DNA of 63,984 bases from Aurantimonas sp. 22II-16-19i (lineage in GTDB: Bacteria; Pseudomonadota; Alphaproteobacteria; Rhizobiales; Rhizobiaceae): positions 1-63,984 of the forward strand of contig NZ_AQQS01000033.1 in the NCBI RefSeq assembly GCF_002088275.1, read 5' to 3'. Shown here piece by piece: positions 53,330-61,080 of the stretch (position 1 is its first letter; every line of letters starts with the position of its first letter). The position numbers and the translations under genes were made by a program. A model generated the notes under the pieces. That model searched no databases. It had not been told where the DNA came from and saw nothing but the letters and a program-made list of their open reading frames with translations.

Positions 53330-56300
53330 GTGAAGAACCTTCTGTTCATCGCCGTCGATGATCTGAAAGACTGGACCAACGCCCTGCAAGGCTATTCGGG
53401 ACCCGTCCATACGCCGAACCTCGACAGGCTGGCGGACACCGGCACGGTCTTCACCAACGCCTTCGCGCAGGTCGCCATCTGCAATCCCTCCCGGGTCTCC
53501 ATCCTGACGGGCAAGCCGCCGATGGAAACCAATGTCTTCGACAACCAGACGGACTGGGAAGCGGCCGTGGATCCCGCCGAAACCCTGTTCGGCGTCATGC
53601 ACGCCGCCGGCTACGAGACGATCGGGATCGGCAAGCTCTGGCATACCGGGGCGACGCAGGCAGCCAACGAGGTGATGTTCGACGACTACCAGTACATGGG
53701 CAACGACGCCCTGGACGTCACGACCGACGGACGCCCGATAGGGCCATATACCGGCCCCGACCAGTTGCGGGACGAGGTCCGCGCCGACTACGTCGCGAGG
53801 TTCCTGACGGAGTATCGGCCCGAAGACAGACCGCTCATGCTGTCGGTCGGGTTTTCCAAGCCCCATGTCGACTGGATCGTCCCGCAGGAATATTTCGACC
53901 TCTATCCGCTGGATGACATCGTCCTGGACGGTATCGCTCCGAACGATACGGACGACATCGCGGCGTATATCCTCGACACACTCGGCGACCATGTGCCCTG
54001 GACCCCCGAGGATGCGACGGACATTCCCACGGTCAAGCTCCTCATCCAGGCCTATCTGGCCAGCATCAGCTTCGTCGACGCTCAGATCGGCAAGGTGCTC
54101 GACGCGCTCGACGGGTCGGCGCTCGCGGACAACACCACGGTCATGCTGTGGAGCGACCACGGACATCATCTCGGCGACAAGGACCTCTGGCAGAAGTTCA
54201 CCCTGTGGGACGAGGCCGGCCGCGCGCCCCTCATCATTCGCGACCCCGACATCGGCACGCCGGGAACCCGCGTCGACGACGTGGTCGAGATGATGGATAT
54301 CTTCCCGACCGTCCTCGACCTCATGGGCGTCGACGACAGCGGCCTCGAATTACGGGGGGATAGCCTCGTTCCCTCCATGCAGGGAACTCCACGCCAGGGC
54401 GAGAACGTCGCCTATACCTGGGTCTACGGCAACGTCTCCATCCGAACCGACGACTTCCGGTTCTCGTTGTACGAAGACGGTTCCAAAGAACTCTACGACG
54501 TGCGCAGCGATCCCGAACTCCTGACCAATCTCGAAGGCAAGGCCGAGTGGGCTGCCGTCGAAGCTGAGCTCAGGGCAAAGCTCGTGGCCGAGTTCAATCT
54601 GCGCGGCTACGGGGACGATGCGGAGCGCATCGCAGGGACGGCCGGCAACGACGTCTTTACCGACATCACCGGCAAGGGCGTCTTCGCGGGCGGCAGTGGT
54701 GACGATGTCTATTTCATCGTCGAAGGCAAGCAGATCGTCGAGCCGAACAATGGCGGGACGGATTTCATCTCCACCAGCATGACGAACTATACCATCCCGA
54801 CGAATGTCGAAAACCTGGTCGCCCAGACCAATCATGGATGGATCGACGGAAACAACTCCGACAACGTCATATCCACCAACGCGATCACCATCAGGAGCTT
54901 TGGCGGCGACGACCATATCTATGCTGGCTGGAGGGATCAGTTCATCGCCTCGGGCAATGGCGACGACTATGTCCGGTCGACCCACGGCAACGACACCGTT
55001 TTTGCCGGCTTCGGCGACGACACGGTCGAAGCGGGCCTTCACCACGACATCGTCCATGGCGAGGCAGGCAACGACCTCCTGCGCGGAGACTGGGGAGACG
55101 ACGTCCTCCATGGCGGCGCGGGGAACGATGTCCTCGAAGGCCAGCAGAACGACGACACTCTCTATGGCGACGCCGGCAGCGATACGCTGAGAGGGGGGAT
55201 GAGCAATGACGTCCTGCATGGCGGCGATGGCGCCGACCGGCTGTTCGGCGATGAACATGACGACGTCCTCTTCGGCGAAGACGGCAACGACGCCCTGTCG
55301 GGCGGTCACGGCAACGACACCCTGTCCGGCGGATCCGGTAGCGATTCCCTGTCCGGTGGCATCGGGAACGATGTCATCAATGCCGGCGACGGCAACGACC
55401 AGGCCGCCGGCGACCAGGGCGACGACAGGATCTGGGGCCTTGCCGGAAACGACACCCTGCGCGGCGGCAGCGGCGACGACGGGATCTATGGCGGCAACGA
55501 CCACGACCGGTTGTTCGGCGACGCGGGCGACGACGTCATCGGCGGCGGCTGGGGCGACGATCTCGTCTACGCCGGCGAGGGCAACGACCGGGTCGCCGGC
55601 GACCAGGGCGACGACCAGCTCTGGGGCCTCGCCGGAAACGACACCCTGCGCGGCGGCAGCGGCGACGACGGGATCTATGGCGGCAACGACCACGACCGGC
55701 TGTTCGGCGACGCGGGCGACGACGTCATCGGCGGCGGCTGGGGCGACGATGTCGTCTACGCCGGCGACGGCAACGACCGGGTCGCCGGCGACCAGGGCGA
55801 CGACAGGATCTGGGGCCTTGCCGGAAACGACACCCTGCGCGGCGGCAGCGGCGACGATGGGATCTATGGCGGCAACGACCACGACCGGCTGTTCGGCGAC
55901 GCGGGCGACGACGTCATCGGCGGCGGCTGGGGCGACGATGTCGTCTACGCCGGCGACGGCAACGACAGCGTTGGCGACGACCAGCTCTGGGGCCTCGCTG
56001 GAAACGACATCATCCAGGGCGGCAGCGGCGACGACGGGATCTATGGCGGTAACGACCACGACCGGTTGTTCGGCGACGCGGGCGACGACGTCATCGGCGG
56101 CGGCTGGGGCGACGATCTCGTCTACGCCGGCGACGGCAACGACCGGGTCGCCGGCGACCAGGGCGACGACCAGCTCTGGGGCCTCGCTGGAAACGACACC
56201 ATCCAGGGCGGCAGCGGCGACGACGGGATCTATGGCGGCAACGACGACGACCGGCTGTTCGGCGACGCGGGCGACGACGTCATCGGCGGCGGCTGGGGCG

Positions 56301-56803
56301 ACGATCTCATCGGCGGCGGCGACGGCAACGACGAACTGCGGGGCGATCAGGGGCACGACAGAATCTGGACCGGCGCGGGCGACGACGTGGCGTTCGGGGA
56401 TGTCGGCAACGATCACCTTCATGGCGGCGCCGGCGACGACATCCTGTCGGGCGGCGACGGCGACGACGTCTTGACCGGCGACTGGGGCGACGACATCCTC
56501 ACCGGCAACGCCGGACGCGATACGATCGATGGCGGGAGTGGCTACGACATCCTCTCTGGCGGCAGCGGTGGCGACATCTTCGTCTTCAGGGACGGCTCCG
56601 GGATCGATGTCGTCGTGGATTTCCAGCGAGGCATCGACGACATCGATCTGGCAGGCCTTGGGGGGATCGCCGACTATCAGGATCTCGCCGCCCATCACAT
56701 GACGCAGGAGGGACGCGATCTGGTGATCCGGTCGGGCGCGAATTCGCTGACTCTCGCCGACGTCGACATCAGAGACATCGGCGCCTCGGATTTCGTCTTC
56801 TAG
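53330..56803 (+). CDS. Secreted sulfatase fused to RTX calcium-binding repeats
   Basis: This 1157-residue protein begins with a sulfatase domain (about residues 1-435): metal ligands in FIAVDDLKDW, formylglycine site Cys51 in the CxPxR motif ICNPSRVSILTG, GKLWHTG, and LWSDHGHHLGDK. It resembles iduronate-2-sulfatase-type enzymes. From about 440 to 1110 follow nonapeptide RTX repeats (GGxGxDxLx), and the end (LADVDIRDIGASDFVF) resembles a type I secretion signal. There is no N-terminal signal peptide. It should be exported by a type I system and hydrolyse sulfate esters outside the cell. The GTG start follows GGGGGAG. No transporter or formylglycine-generating enzyme lies nearby. Confidence 0.9.
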   Translation: MKNLLFIAVDDLKDWTNALQGYSGPVHTPNLDRLADTGTVFTNAFAQVAICNPSRVSILTGKPPMETNVFDNQTDWEAAVDPAETLFGVMHAAGYETIGIGKLWHTGATQAANEVMFDDYQYMGNDALDVTTDGRPIGPYTGPDQLRDEVRADYVARFLTEYRPEDRPLMLSVGFSKPHVDWIVPQEYFDLYPLDDIVLDGIAPNDTDDIAAYILDTLGDHVPWTPEDATDIPTVKLLIQAYLASISFVDAQIGKVLDALDGSALADNTTVMLWSDHGHHLGDKDLWQKFTLWDEAGRAPLIIRDPDIGTPGTRVDDVVEMMDIFPTVLDLMGVDDSGLELRGDSLVPSMQGTPRQGENVAYTWVYGNVSIRTDDFRFSLYEDGSKELYDVRSDPELLTNLEGKAEWAAVEAELRAKLVAEFNLRGYGDDAERIAGTAGNDVFTDITGKGVFAGGSGDDVYFIVEGKQIVEPNNGGTDFISTSMTNYTIPTNVENLVAQTNHGWIDGNNSDNVISTNAITIRSFGGDDHIYAGWRDQFIASGNGDDYVRSTHGNDTVFAGFGDDTVEAGLHHDIVHGEAGNDLLRGDWGDDVLHGGAGNDVLEGQQNDDTLYGDAGSDTLRGGMSNDVLHGGDGADRLFGDEHDDVLFGEDGNDALSGGHGNDTLSGGSGSDSLSGGIGNDVINAGDGNDQAAGDQGDDRIWGLAGNDTLRGGSGDDGIYGGNDHDRLFGDAGDDVIGGGWGDDLVYAGEGNDRVAGDQGDDQLWGLAGNDTLRGGSGDDGIYGGNDHDRLFGDAGDDVIGGGWGDDVVYAGDGNDRVAGDQGDDRIWGLAGNDTLRGGSGDDGIYGGNDHDRLFGDAGDDVIGGGWGDDVVYAGDGNDSVGDDQLWGLAGNDIIQGGSGDDGIYGGNDHDRLFGDAGDDVIGGGWGDDLVYAGDGNDRVAGDQGDDQLWGLAGNDTIQGGSGDDGIYGGNDDDRLFGDAGDDVIGGGWGDDLIGGGDGNDELRGDQGHDRIWTGAGDDVAFGDVGNDHLHGGAGDDILSGGDGDDVLTGDWGDDILTGNAGRDTIDGGSGYDILSGGSGGDIFVFRDGSGIDVVVDFQRGIDDIDLAGLGGIADYQDLAAHHMTQEGRDLVIRSGANSLTLADVDIRDIGASDFVF
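55409..56341 (+). repeat. Five 189-bp tandem repeats in the RTX region
   Basis: Units begin at 55409, 55598 and 55787 with near-identical sequence, each coding 63 residues (seven nonapeptides starting GDQGDDRIW or GDQGDDQLW). A fourth unit is fused to the third with 12 bp missing (GNDSVGDDQLW), and a fifth starts at 56153. The high identity suggests recent duplication and possible length variation between strains. Confidence 0.9.
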
Positions 56804-56813
56804 ACGCGCGCAT

Positions 56814-56837
56814 TTGCCGATCTGCGGCAAGACTTTC
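56814..56837 (+). terminator. Weak hairpin after the sulfatase gene
   Basis: TTGCCG and CGGCAA form a 6-bp stem with a short loop, 10 nt after the stop, followed by GACTTTC. A weak terminator is possible. Confidence 0.4.
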
Positions 56838-56904
56838 CTAATGCGATCAGCGTATTGCCTGGTTGGAAGGGACCATCGTCTTTTGCAATCGGGAGACCGG
56901 CCAG

Positions 56905-57798
56905 TTGAGACCCGGACAATTTGGCTCCATCGCGCTTTGCGCGGCGTCCATCATCTTGGCGACGACGCCGTCGGCACGGACAGAGGGCGGCGGTCATCAC
57001 TCGCCGGCGCCGGAGACGGCGGTGGCGGGCCCGCTCTGCACCGGCTTCGGCCCGCAGTCGCCGCGCGACATCGGCGGCAACGAAGGCGTCAACCAGCGCC
57101 AGTTCGGCCGCGCTCCGGCTGCCGAGAAGCTCAATCTCTGCAACATCCACACCCATACCAATGCCGAGCACAAGGCCCCGGGCTTCCAGATCTTCGCCGG
57201 CAGCGGCGAACATGGCGGCTACAAGTGCAACGACACCGACGACCTCACGGCGGAAGAGCTCGATGACCCGGCGCATGGCTATGGCCCGTTCAAGGGGGTG
57301 AAGCCCGGCGACACGATCGAGGTGCACTGGGTGTTCTCCTCCTGCGACGTTGCACCGGGCGAAGGTCTCGGCGCATGCCTCAGCGAGAGCTGTTCGAACC
57401 CGGCGCTGCGCGTCGAAGCCCAGACGTTCCTGCTGGTGAACGACCCCGCCGCGCTCGACTTCGAGGACTATGCCTATGCCGGCAACGACGGGCGCGGACC
57501 GCATCAGCCACTGGCCCTGCCGGAGGGCACCGGGACGCCGGTCGTCTACGCAGGCTCGACCACCGGTCCGAAATACAACCAGTCCATCTGTTCGCCGCTG
57601 CAGGTGACCTGGAGCGTCCGGCCGCAATGCGCCAGGCTCGACATTTCATCGCTCTATCGCTGGGCCGAAAAGCGGAACGTCTTCCGCGAGGACCATTCCC
57701 ACGGCGTGCGCCAGCTGGTGACGGCGCCGGAGCTGCTCTCGCCGATCGAGCGAGCGGTGGCGGAAACGCGCTGGGACGAGCCGCTGCGAGTCGAGTGA
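56905..57798 (+). CDS. Delta-class carbonic anhydrase
   Basis: The roughly 297-residue exported protein matches the delta-class carbonic anhydrase family, first known from diatoms and also found in proteobacteria. Recognisable segments are LCTGFGPQSPRDIGGNEG, CNIHTHTNAEHKAPGF (probable metal-binding histidines), IEVHWVFSSCDVAPGEGL and VEAQTFLLVND. An N-terminal signal sequence (IALCAASIILATTPSA) sends it to the periplasm, where it would interconvert CO2 and bicarbonate. A TTG at 56905 with GGGAG upstream is the best start; another TTG at 56863 is in frame. It lies 101 bp after the sulfatase gene. Confidence 0.8.
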   Translation: MRPGQFGSIALCAASIILATTPSARTEGGGHHSPAPETAVAGPLCTGFGPQSPRDIGGNEGVNQRQFGRAPAAEKLNLCNIHTHTNAEHKAPGFQIFAGSGEHGGYKCNDTDDLTAEELDDPAHGYGPFKGVKPGDTIEVHWVFSSCDVAPGEGLGACLSESCSNPALRVEAQTFLLVNDPAALDFEDYAYAGNDGRGPHQPLALPEGTGTPVVYAGSTTGPKYNQSICSPLQVTWSVRPQCARLDISSLYRWAEKRNVFREDHSHGVRQLVTAPELLSPIERAVAETRWDEPLRVE

Positions 57799-58077
57799 TA
57801 CCCGTTCGGCCGGCTGGTTCGAGCAGCGACCGATACCAGGGATGACGATCGAGGGAGCTTGCGGTCGACAGCCCGCCGGGATCCATCGCTCGCCGTCAGG
57901 CGCTGGTCACTCACCGAGACCGCTTGTGCGCAGGGGATCGAACCGCCGGCAGCCGGCGCTCACCACGCCGGACCCGTGAAATCCTGGCGATCACGCGCAA
58001 TCGGCCGCACCAGACCATTGACAGAAGGCTGAAGGCCTTCGTATATCGCCACCGTCGCCGCAGCAAAGCGGCCCGGC

Positions 58078-58154
58078 GGCGGGGTAGCTCAGTTGGTTAG
58101 AGCAGCGGAATCATAATCCGCGTGTCGGGGGTTCAAGTCCCTCTCCCGCTACCA
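58078..58154 (+). tRNA. tRNA-Met (anticodon CAT), elongator type
   Basis: A 77-nt cloverleaf includes the encoded CCA. Acceptor GGCGGGG pairs with TCCCGCT, the anticodon loop is ATCATAA, and the T-arm is GGGGG-TTCAAGT-CCCTC. The acceptor and T-arm match elongator tRNA-Met rather than the lysidine-modified tRNA-Ile. Mobile-type genes follow its 3' end. Confidence 0.9.
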
Positions 58155-58479
58155 TCTATTTCCTCAGATAATGCAGTGACTTAGGTGATCGGCACCAATG
58201 CCTTGGTGCCCTGATCATGTCGCATCCATGTTGCAGCGACTTCCCTTGATTTACAGGGGTTTCCCGGTAGGCTCGGCAGCTCCACGCGACATGGGATGCA
58301 ACATGACGCGGCAAGAATCGTAGATGTGGGAAGTGCGCGAATGCTCATCCGGCCGGCGGGCGCTGTCTTCGCTCATCGCGAACTCGGCCACTATCCACGG
58401 GAGGAACGAGCTACCGTTGTCAGTCCGATCTCCTATGCTATGACCGCTCTGCAATGGCACAAGTTCCGGACACCACAGC
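58155..58479. other. Stretch after tRNA-Met with no recognised gene
   Basis: About 325 bases of lower GC content than the core genes follow directly on the tRNA 3' end. This is where an integrase gene often lies in an island, but no integrase sequence is seen. No gene is supported. Confidence 0.5.
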
Positions 58480-58899
58480 ATGAAGAGCAAGCGACGGCGG
58501 CAATTTGCAGCTCTGCCGTTCCGCAAGAGAGGTGACGCCGTCGAGGTGCTCCTCATCACGTCGCGAGAGACGGGCCGCTGGGTGATTCCGAAGGGTTGGC
58601 CGATTCGAGGAAAGGCTCCACACGCTGCCGCTGCCATCGAAGCCTACGAAGAGGCCGGGGTCGTGGGAAAGCCGAGCAAGAAAGCGATTGGGCGTTACGA
58701 CTACGCTAAACGCACGCCAAATGGCCAGATTTCTTGTCGCGTGATCGTTTTCGCTTTGCCCGTCGAAGGCCTGACGGAAGAGTGGCCTGAGATGGACGAG
58801 CGCCGTCGAAAATGGCACGCTGCAAACGAAGCCGCTGACCTGGTTGAGGAGCCCGATTTGGGGGCCATTCTTCGCGCTGTTGCCGAATTTTGCGCCTGA
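58480..58899 (+). CDS. NUDIX hydrolase, DIPP-like
   Basis: The 139-residue protein resembles small bacterial NUDIX hydrolases of the diphosphoinositol-polyphosphate type: RQFAALPFRKRGDAVEVLLITSRETGRWVIPKGWP, a Nudix box ending AIEAYEEAGVVG, and a C-terminal RRKWHAANEAADLVEEPDL. In the box the first Glu is replaced by Lys and the usual Arg by Ile, while the metal-binding Glu-Glu pair is kept. It should cleave a nucleoside or inositol diphosphate. GC content and codon choice are lower than in its neighbours, consistent with acquisition. Confidence 0.85.
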   Translation: MKSKRRRQFAALPFRKRGDAVEVLLITSRETGRWVIPKGWPIRGKAPHAAAAIEAYEEAGVVGKPSKKAIGRYDYAKRTPNGQISCRVIVFALPVEGLTEEWPEMDERRRKWHAANEAADLVEEPDLGAILRAVAEFCA

Positions 58900-59142
58900 C
58901 CAAACGACTTCATTCTTGTACCTCGGGGCCGCTCGCCCGTCATCTGACGATGAGATCCCCAATTGATGGCGCCGGTTGGCTTGCTCAGTTTTGCGGCGCC
59001 GTGAGGGCAAGCGTCGGCGATCGGACCTACAGCGGGCGTCAATCGTCGCAAATGCAGCCTCAGGTCTGGAAGCGCTGCAATCTAAGGATGCTGGGCCGGC
59101 GTAGTGCGCGAAGTTCTCAATCAGCATGAGGTGGAGATGGTA

Positions 59143-59397
59143 ATGCTACGGCCAGCCGAAGCGGCCAAGCTTCTCGGCGTCTCGACAAAGCAGCTCTGTC
59201 GCCTCAAGCTGCCATACGTGAACGTGGGAGCCCGCCAGCGGGTGACGCGTCGCTATGATGAGGCGATAGTCATGCAGTTTTTGGAAGATCGTAGGTGTGA
59301 GTTCGTCCCCAGTCGAGCCGAATCGACGGTGGGCAGGAATCCCACCATCGAAATCATCGATTTCACAGTTCCTCGGAAAAGCAGCCTGCGGCGCTAG
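59143..59397 (+). CDS. Helix-turn-helix DNA-binding protein
   Basis: The 84-residue protein starts with a MerR/excisionase-type helix-turn-helix (MLRPAEAAKLLGVSTKQLCRL) followed by a wing with RRYDEAIVMQFLED. Such small proteins are common regulators or excisionases in integrated elements. A GGAG 7 nt before the ATG at 59143 supports this start; longer in-frame starts exist from 59104. It lies 28 bp before the AlpA-type gene start and is probably co-transcribed with it. Confidence 0.65.
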   Translation: MLRPAEAAKLLGVSTKQLCRLKLPYVNVGARQRVTRRYDEAIVMQFLEDRRCEFVPSRAESTVGRNPTIEIIDFTVPRKSSLRR

Positions 59398-59424
59398 AAG
59401 TTGGGTTTGGAGGTGAATGAAGCG

Positions 59425-59646
59425 ATGGGAGATCCCACCAGGCCCGTGCCAGACGATTGCCTGCTGCCGATCAGAACCGTTCAGAGAATGACTGGGATCG
59501 GTCCCTCGGCAATCTACGAGTGGATGGCGAAGGGCCGGTTTCCGAAGGCCATCCCTCTAGGGCCCCGATGCGTCCGCTGGAGCCTGAACGAGATCAACGC
59601 CTGGATTGAGGAACGGAAGGCTGCGCGAGATGGCGCGACCGGATGA
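59425..59646 (+). CDS. AlpA-family regulator/excisionase-like protein
   Basis: The 73-residue protein has the AlpA pattern: LLPIRTVQRMTGIGPSAIYEWMAKGRFPKAIPLGPRCVRWSLNEINAWIEER. AlpA-type proteins activate integrase or excision genes in phages and islands. An excellent ribosome site (GGAGGTG) lies 10 nt upstream of the ATG. It overlaps the next gene by 4 bases (ATGA). Confidence 0.85.
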   Translation: MGDPTRPVPDDCLLPIRTVQRMTGIGPSAIYEWMAKGRFPKAIPLGPRCVRWSLNEINAWIEERKAARDGATG

Positions 59647-59915
59647 AAACCGTTTTCATCTTGCTGGCGCAATACGACGGCCGCGCAATTATCCCGCTGG
59701 AAACCGTCCGCGACGATTACTTCTGGCACCTCACGCTGGACAAGTTCGCCAGGAAGCTGTCAAGGGGCGAGATCGCGATCCCGCTTGTTCGACTTGAGAC
59801 GAGCCAAAAAGCTGCGCGAGGCGTTCATGTGGCGGATTTGGCCGCGTGGATCGACCAGCGTAGAGCGGCCGGGATCAAGGAATTGCAGCAGCTGACCGGA
59901 ACGGCGTGGCCGTAG
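59643..59915 (+). CDS. PrtN-family (pyocin activator-like) protein
   Basis: The 90-residue protein matches the pyocin activator PrtN family over its full length: TVFILLAQYDGRAIIPLETVRDDYFWHLT, LSRGEIAIPLVRLETSQKAARGVHVADLAAWIDQRR. PrtN activates phage-tail bacteriocin genes in Pseudomonas, but in alphaproteobacteria family members are common in integrated elements, often near the integrase. Coupled to the AlpA-type gene (ATGA). No tail or bacteriocin genes are in the window. Confidence 0.85.
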   Translation: MKTVFILLAQYDGRAIIPLETVRDDYFWHLTLDKFARKLSRGEIAIPLVRLETSQKAARGVHVADLAAWIDQRRAAGIKELQQLTGTAWP

Positions 59916-60348
59916 GCATCTTCATGACAAGAAAAAGTTCTAGACGGCGCCATCACTCTCACTGAATTGGCGCCTTCTTGCCCTCCGCCGTCCCTTCGCG
60001 ATCCATGGTCCGGTGAACGGCACGATGCAGGTCTGAGGCGGACAACAGCCTTGCAACAACCCGTGTCCGCGCCATCGGGAGTGCTGCTTTTCTCTGTGCC
60101 GGCCATCGCCCTCAGCTCAATGCGCATGGCCGAGTGCTGGGCGATACAGCACCAAGTAATTAGCGGCCTCGTGCCGACGCGCGTGCGGCGTGTTTTGGGA
60201 TCCGCAACACGCTGAAACGTCGAATGACTGATCATTATCCGCCTATCAACCATCCGGGATCGGAGTCGCCCACACCCTGAAAATCGTGGATTGCATCTCG
60301 CCCCATCTTCCTGCTTACCTTGCAGAAAAAGGAAGTGTCGGACTTGTC
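59916..60348. other. Stretch after prtN-like gene
   Basis: About 430 bases with lower GC content and no convincing gene. Short frames exist on both strands without domain or ribosome site. No copy of the tRNA-Met 3' end is seen here. Confidence 0.45.
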
Positions 60349-60708
60349 ATGACAGTGCCGGAGTTGAGGGGGGCGGAGTGGGATGTGCTGTTCAACATGG
60401 CGGTCGGTGGTGCCGTCGCTTGGGTCATTCCTGGCGTCATCGCAGACGAACTTCTGCGGCACCGCCTCGTTGTAAAACTGGGCGTGACCTATGCGCTGAC
60501 ATTGCTAGGACGGCAGTTTGTTGGGGAGCGACTTGCCGTGTCGAACCAGGCGAGGCGCAAGTGCAATGCTCGCTCCAATCAACCAGGCGAATGCCCGCGA
60601 ATGCTTGCACACTGCGCAGATAGTCATCTACCCTGTCTTTCAGGCGAGCTGCCGGCTCGTCGACTTCAGAGCCGGCACATCGGGGAGGCGGGAGATGCCG
60701 CGCAGTAG
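60349..60708 (+). CDS. Hypothetical protein, uncertain
   Basis: This 119-residue frame encodes a possible hydrophobic helix (MAVGGAVAWVIPGVIADELL), then a second (KLGVTYALTLLG), then a cysteine- and arginine-rich end of random appearance. No family is recognised and the start is uncertain. The N-terminal half looks like a small membrane protein, and the rest may be read-through into non-coding DNA. Confidence 0.3.
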   Translation: MTVPELRGAEWDVLFNMAVGGAVAWVIPGVIADELLRHRLVVKLGVTYALTLLGRQFVGERLAVSNQARRKCNARSNQPGECPRMLAHCADSHLPCLSGELPARRLQSRHIGEAGDAAQ

Positions 60709-60856
60709 AACTTTGCGAAGGTCGGACAAAGATCGTCCAGAGTCGCTCTTCGATCATGTCGTCCTGCTGGCGTTCATCGGCGTGGCGATGGCGATCGTGT
60801 TTTCAGGTTTCTGCGCCAAGTCGGCAGAAGCGTCACTGCTCGCCAGCTTCTGGTGA
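60695..60856 (+). CDS. Small single-span membrane protein, 53 aa
   Basis: The frame encodes a basic, hydrophilic N-terminus (MPRSRTLRRSDKDRPESLF) and one transmembrane helix (VVLLAFIGVAMAIVFSGF), ending LLASFW. A GGCGGGAG stretch touches the ATG, which is too close to be ideal. No family is recognised. Confidence 0.35.
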   Translation: MPRSRTLRRSDKDRPESLFDHVVLLAFIGVAMAIVFSGFCAKSAEASLLASFW

Positions 60857-60861
60857 CAGCA

Positions 60862-60966
60862 TCAGGCCATGGCCAGGACGACAACGAGCGTTCCGACCAC
60901 GCTGAGAGCGAAGACGGCGAACCCGATCTCGGTGTCGCGCGGTGCGTTCGAATATCGCTTGTTCAT
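60862..60966 (-). CDS. Small single-span membrane protein, 34 aa
   Basis: A 34-codon frame encodes a charged N-terminus (MNKRYSNAPRDTE) followed by a single hydrophobic helix (IGFAVFALSVVGTLVVVLAMA) to the end. The layout is typical of genuine small membrane proteins. It converges on the plus-strand small membrane frame just to its left. Function unknown. Confidence 0.4.
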   Translation of the reverse strand: MNKRYSNAPRDTEIGFAVFALSVVGTLVVVLAMA

Positions 60967-61080
60967 CGGGCAAGAGTACCATCGAAATCGGGGCAAATGC
61001 CGCGACCAATCGCCCTATGAGAACAGCGCATTCCTTCAGTGTAGACGCTTGGAGGGCAGTCCAGACGAGCGGTGAAGCGC

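Noticed and set aside
55409-56341. CRISPR-like array
   Set aside because: The repeats are contiguous, 189 bp, coding and without spacers; they are RTX units.
54350-56830. Minus-strand frame of 826 residues across the RTX region
   Set aside because: It mirrors the plus-strand GD-rich repeats, reads as Val/Ala/Asp low complexity and has no ribosome site or domain.
58078-58154. Lysidine-type tRNA-Ile(CAT)
   Set aside because: Acceptor and T-arm sequences fit elongator tRNA-Met of alphaproteobacteria better.
59643-59915. R-type bacteriocin locus implied by a PrtN-like protein
   Set aside because: No tail, lysis or regulator prtR genes are nearby. PrtN-family proteins are common in unrelated alphaproteobacterial elements.
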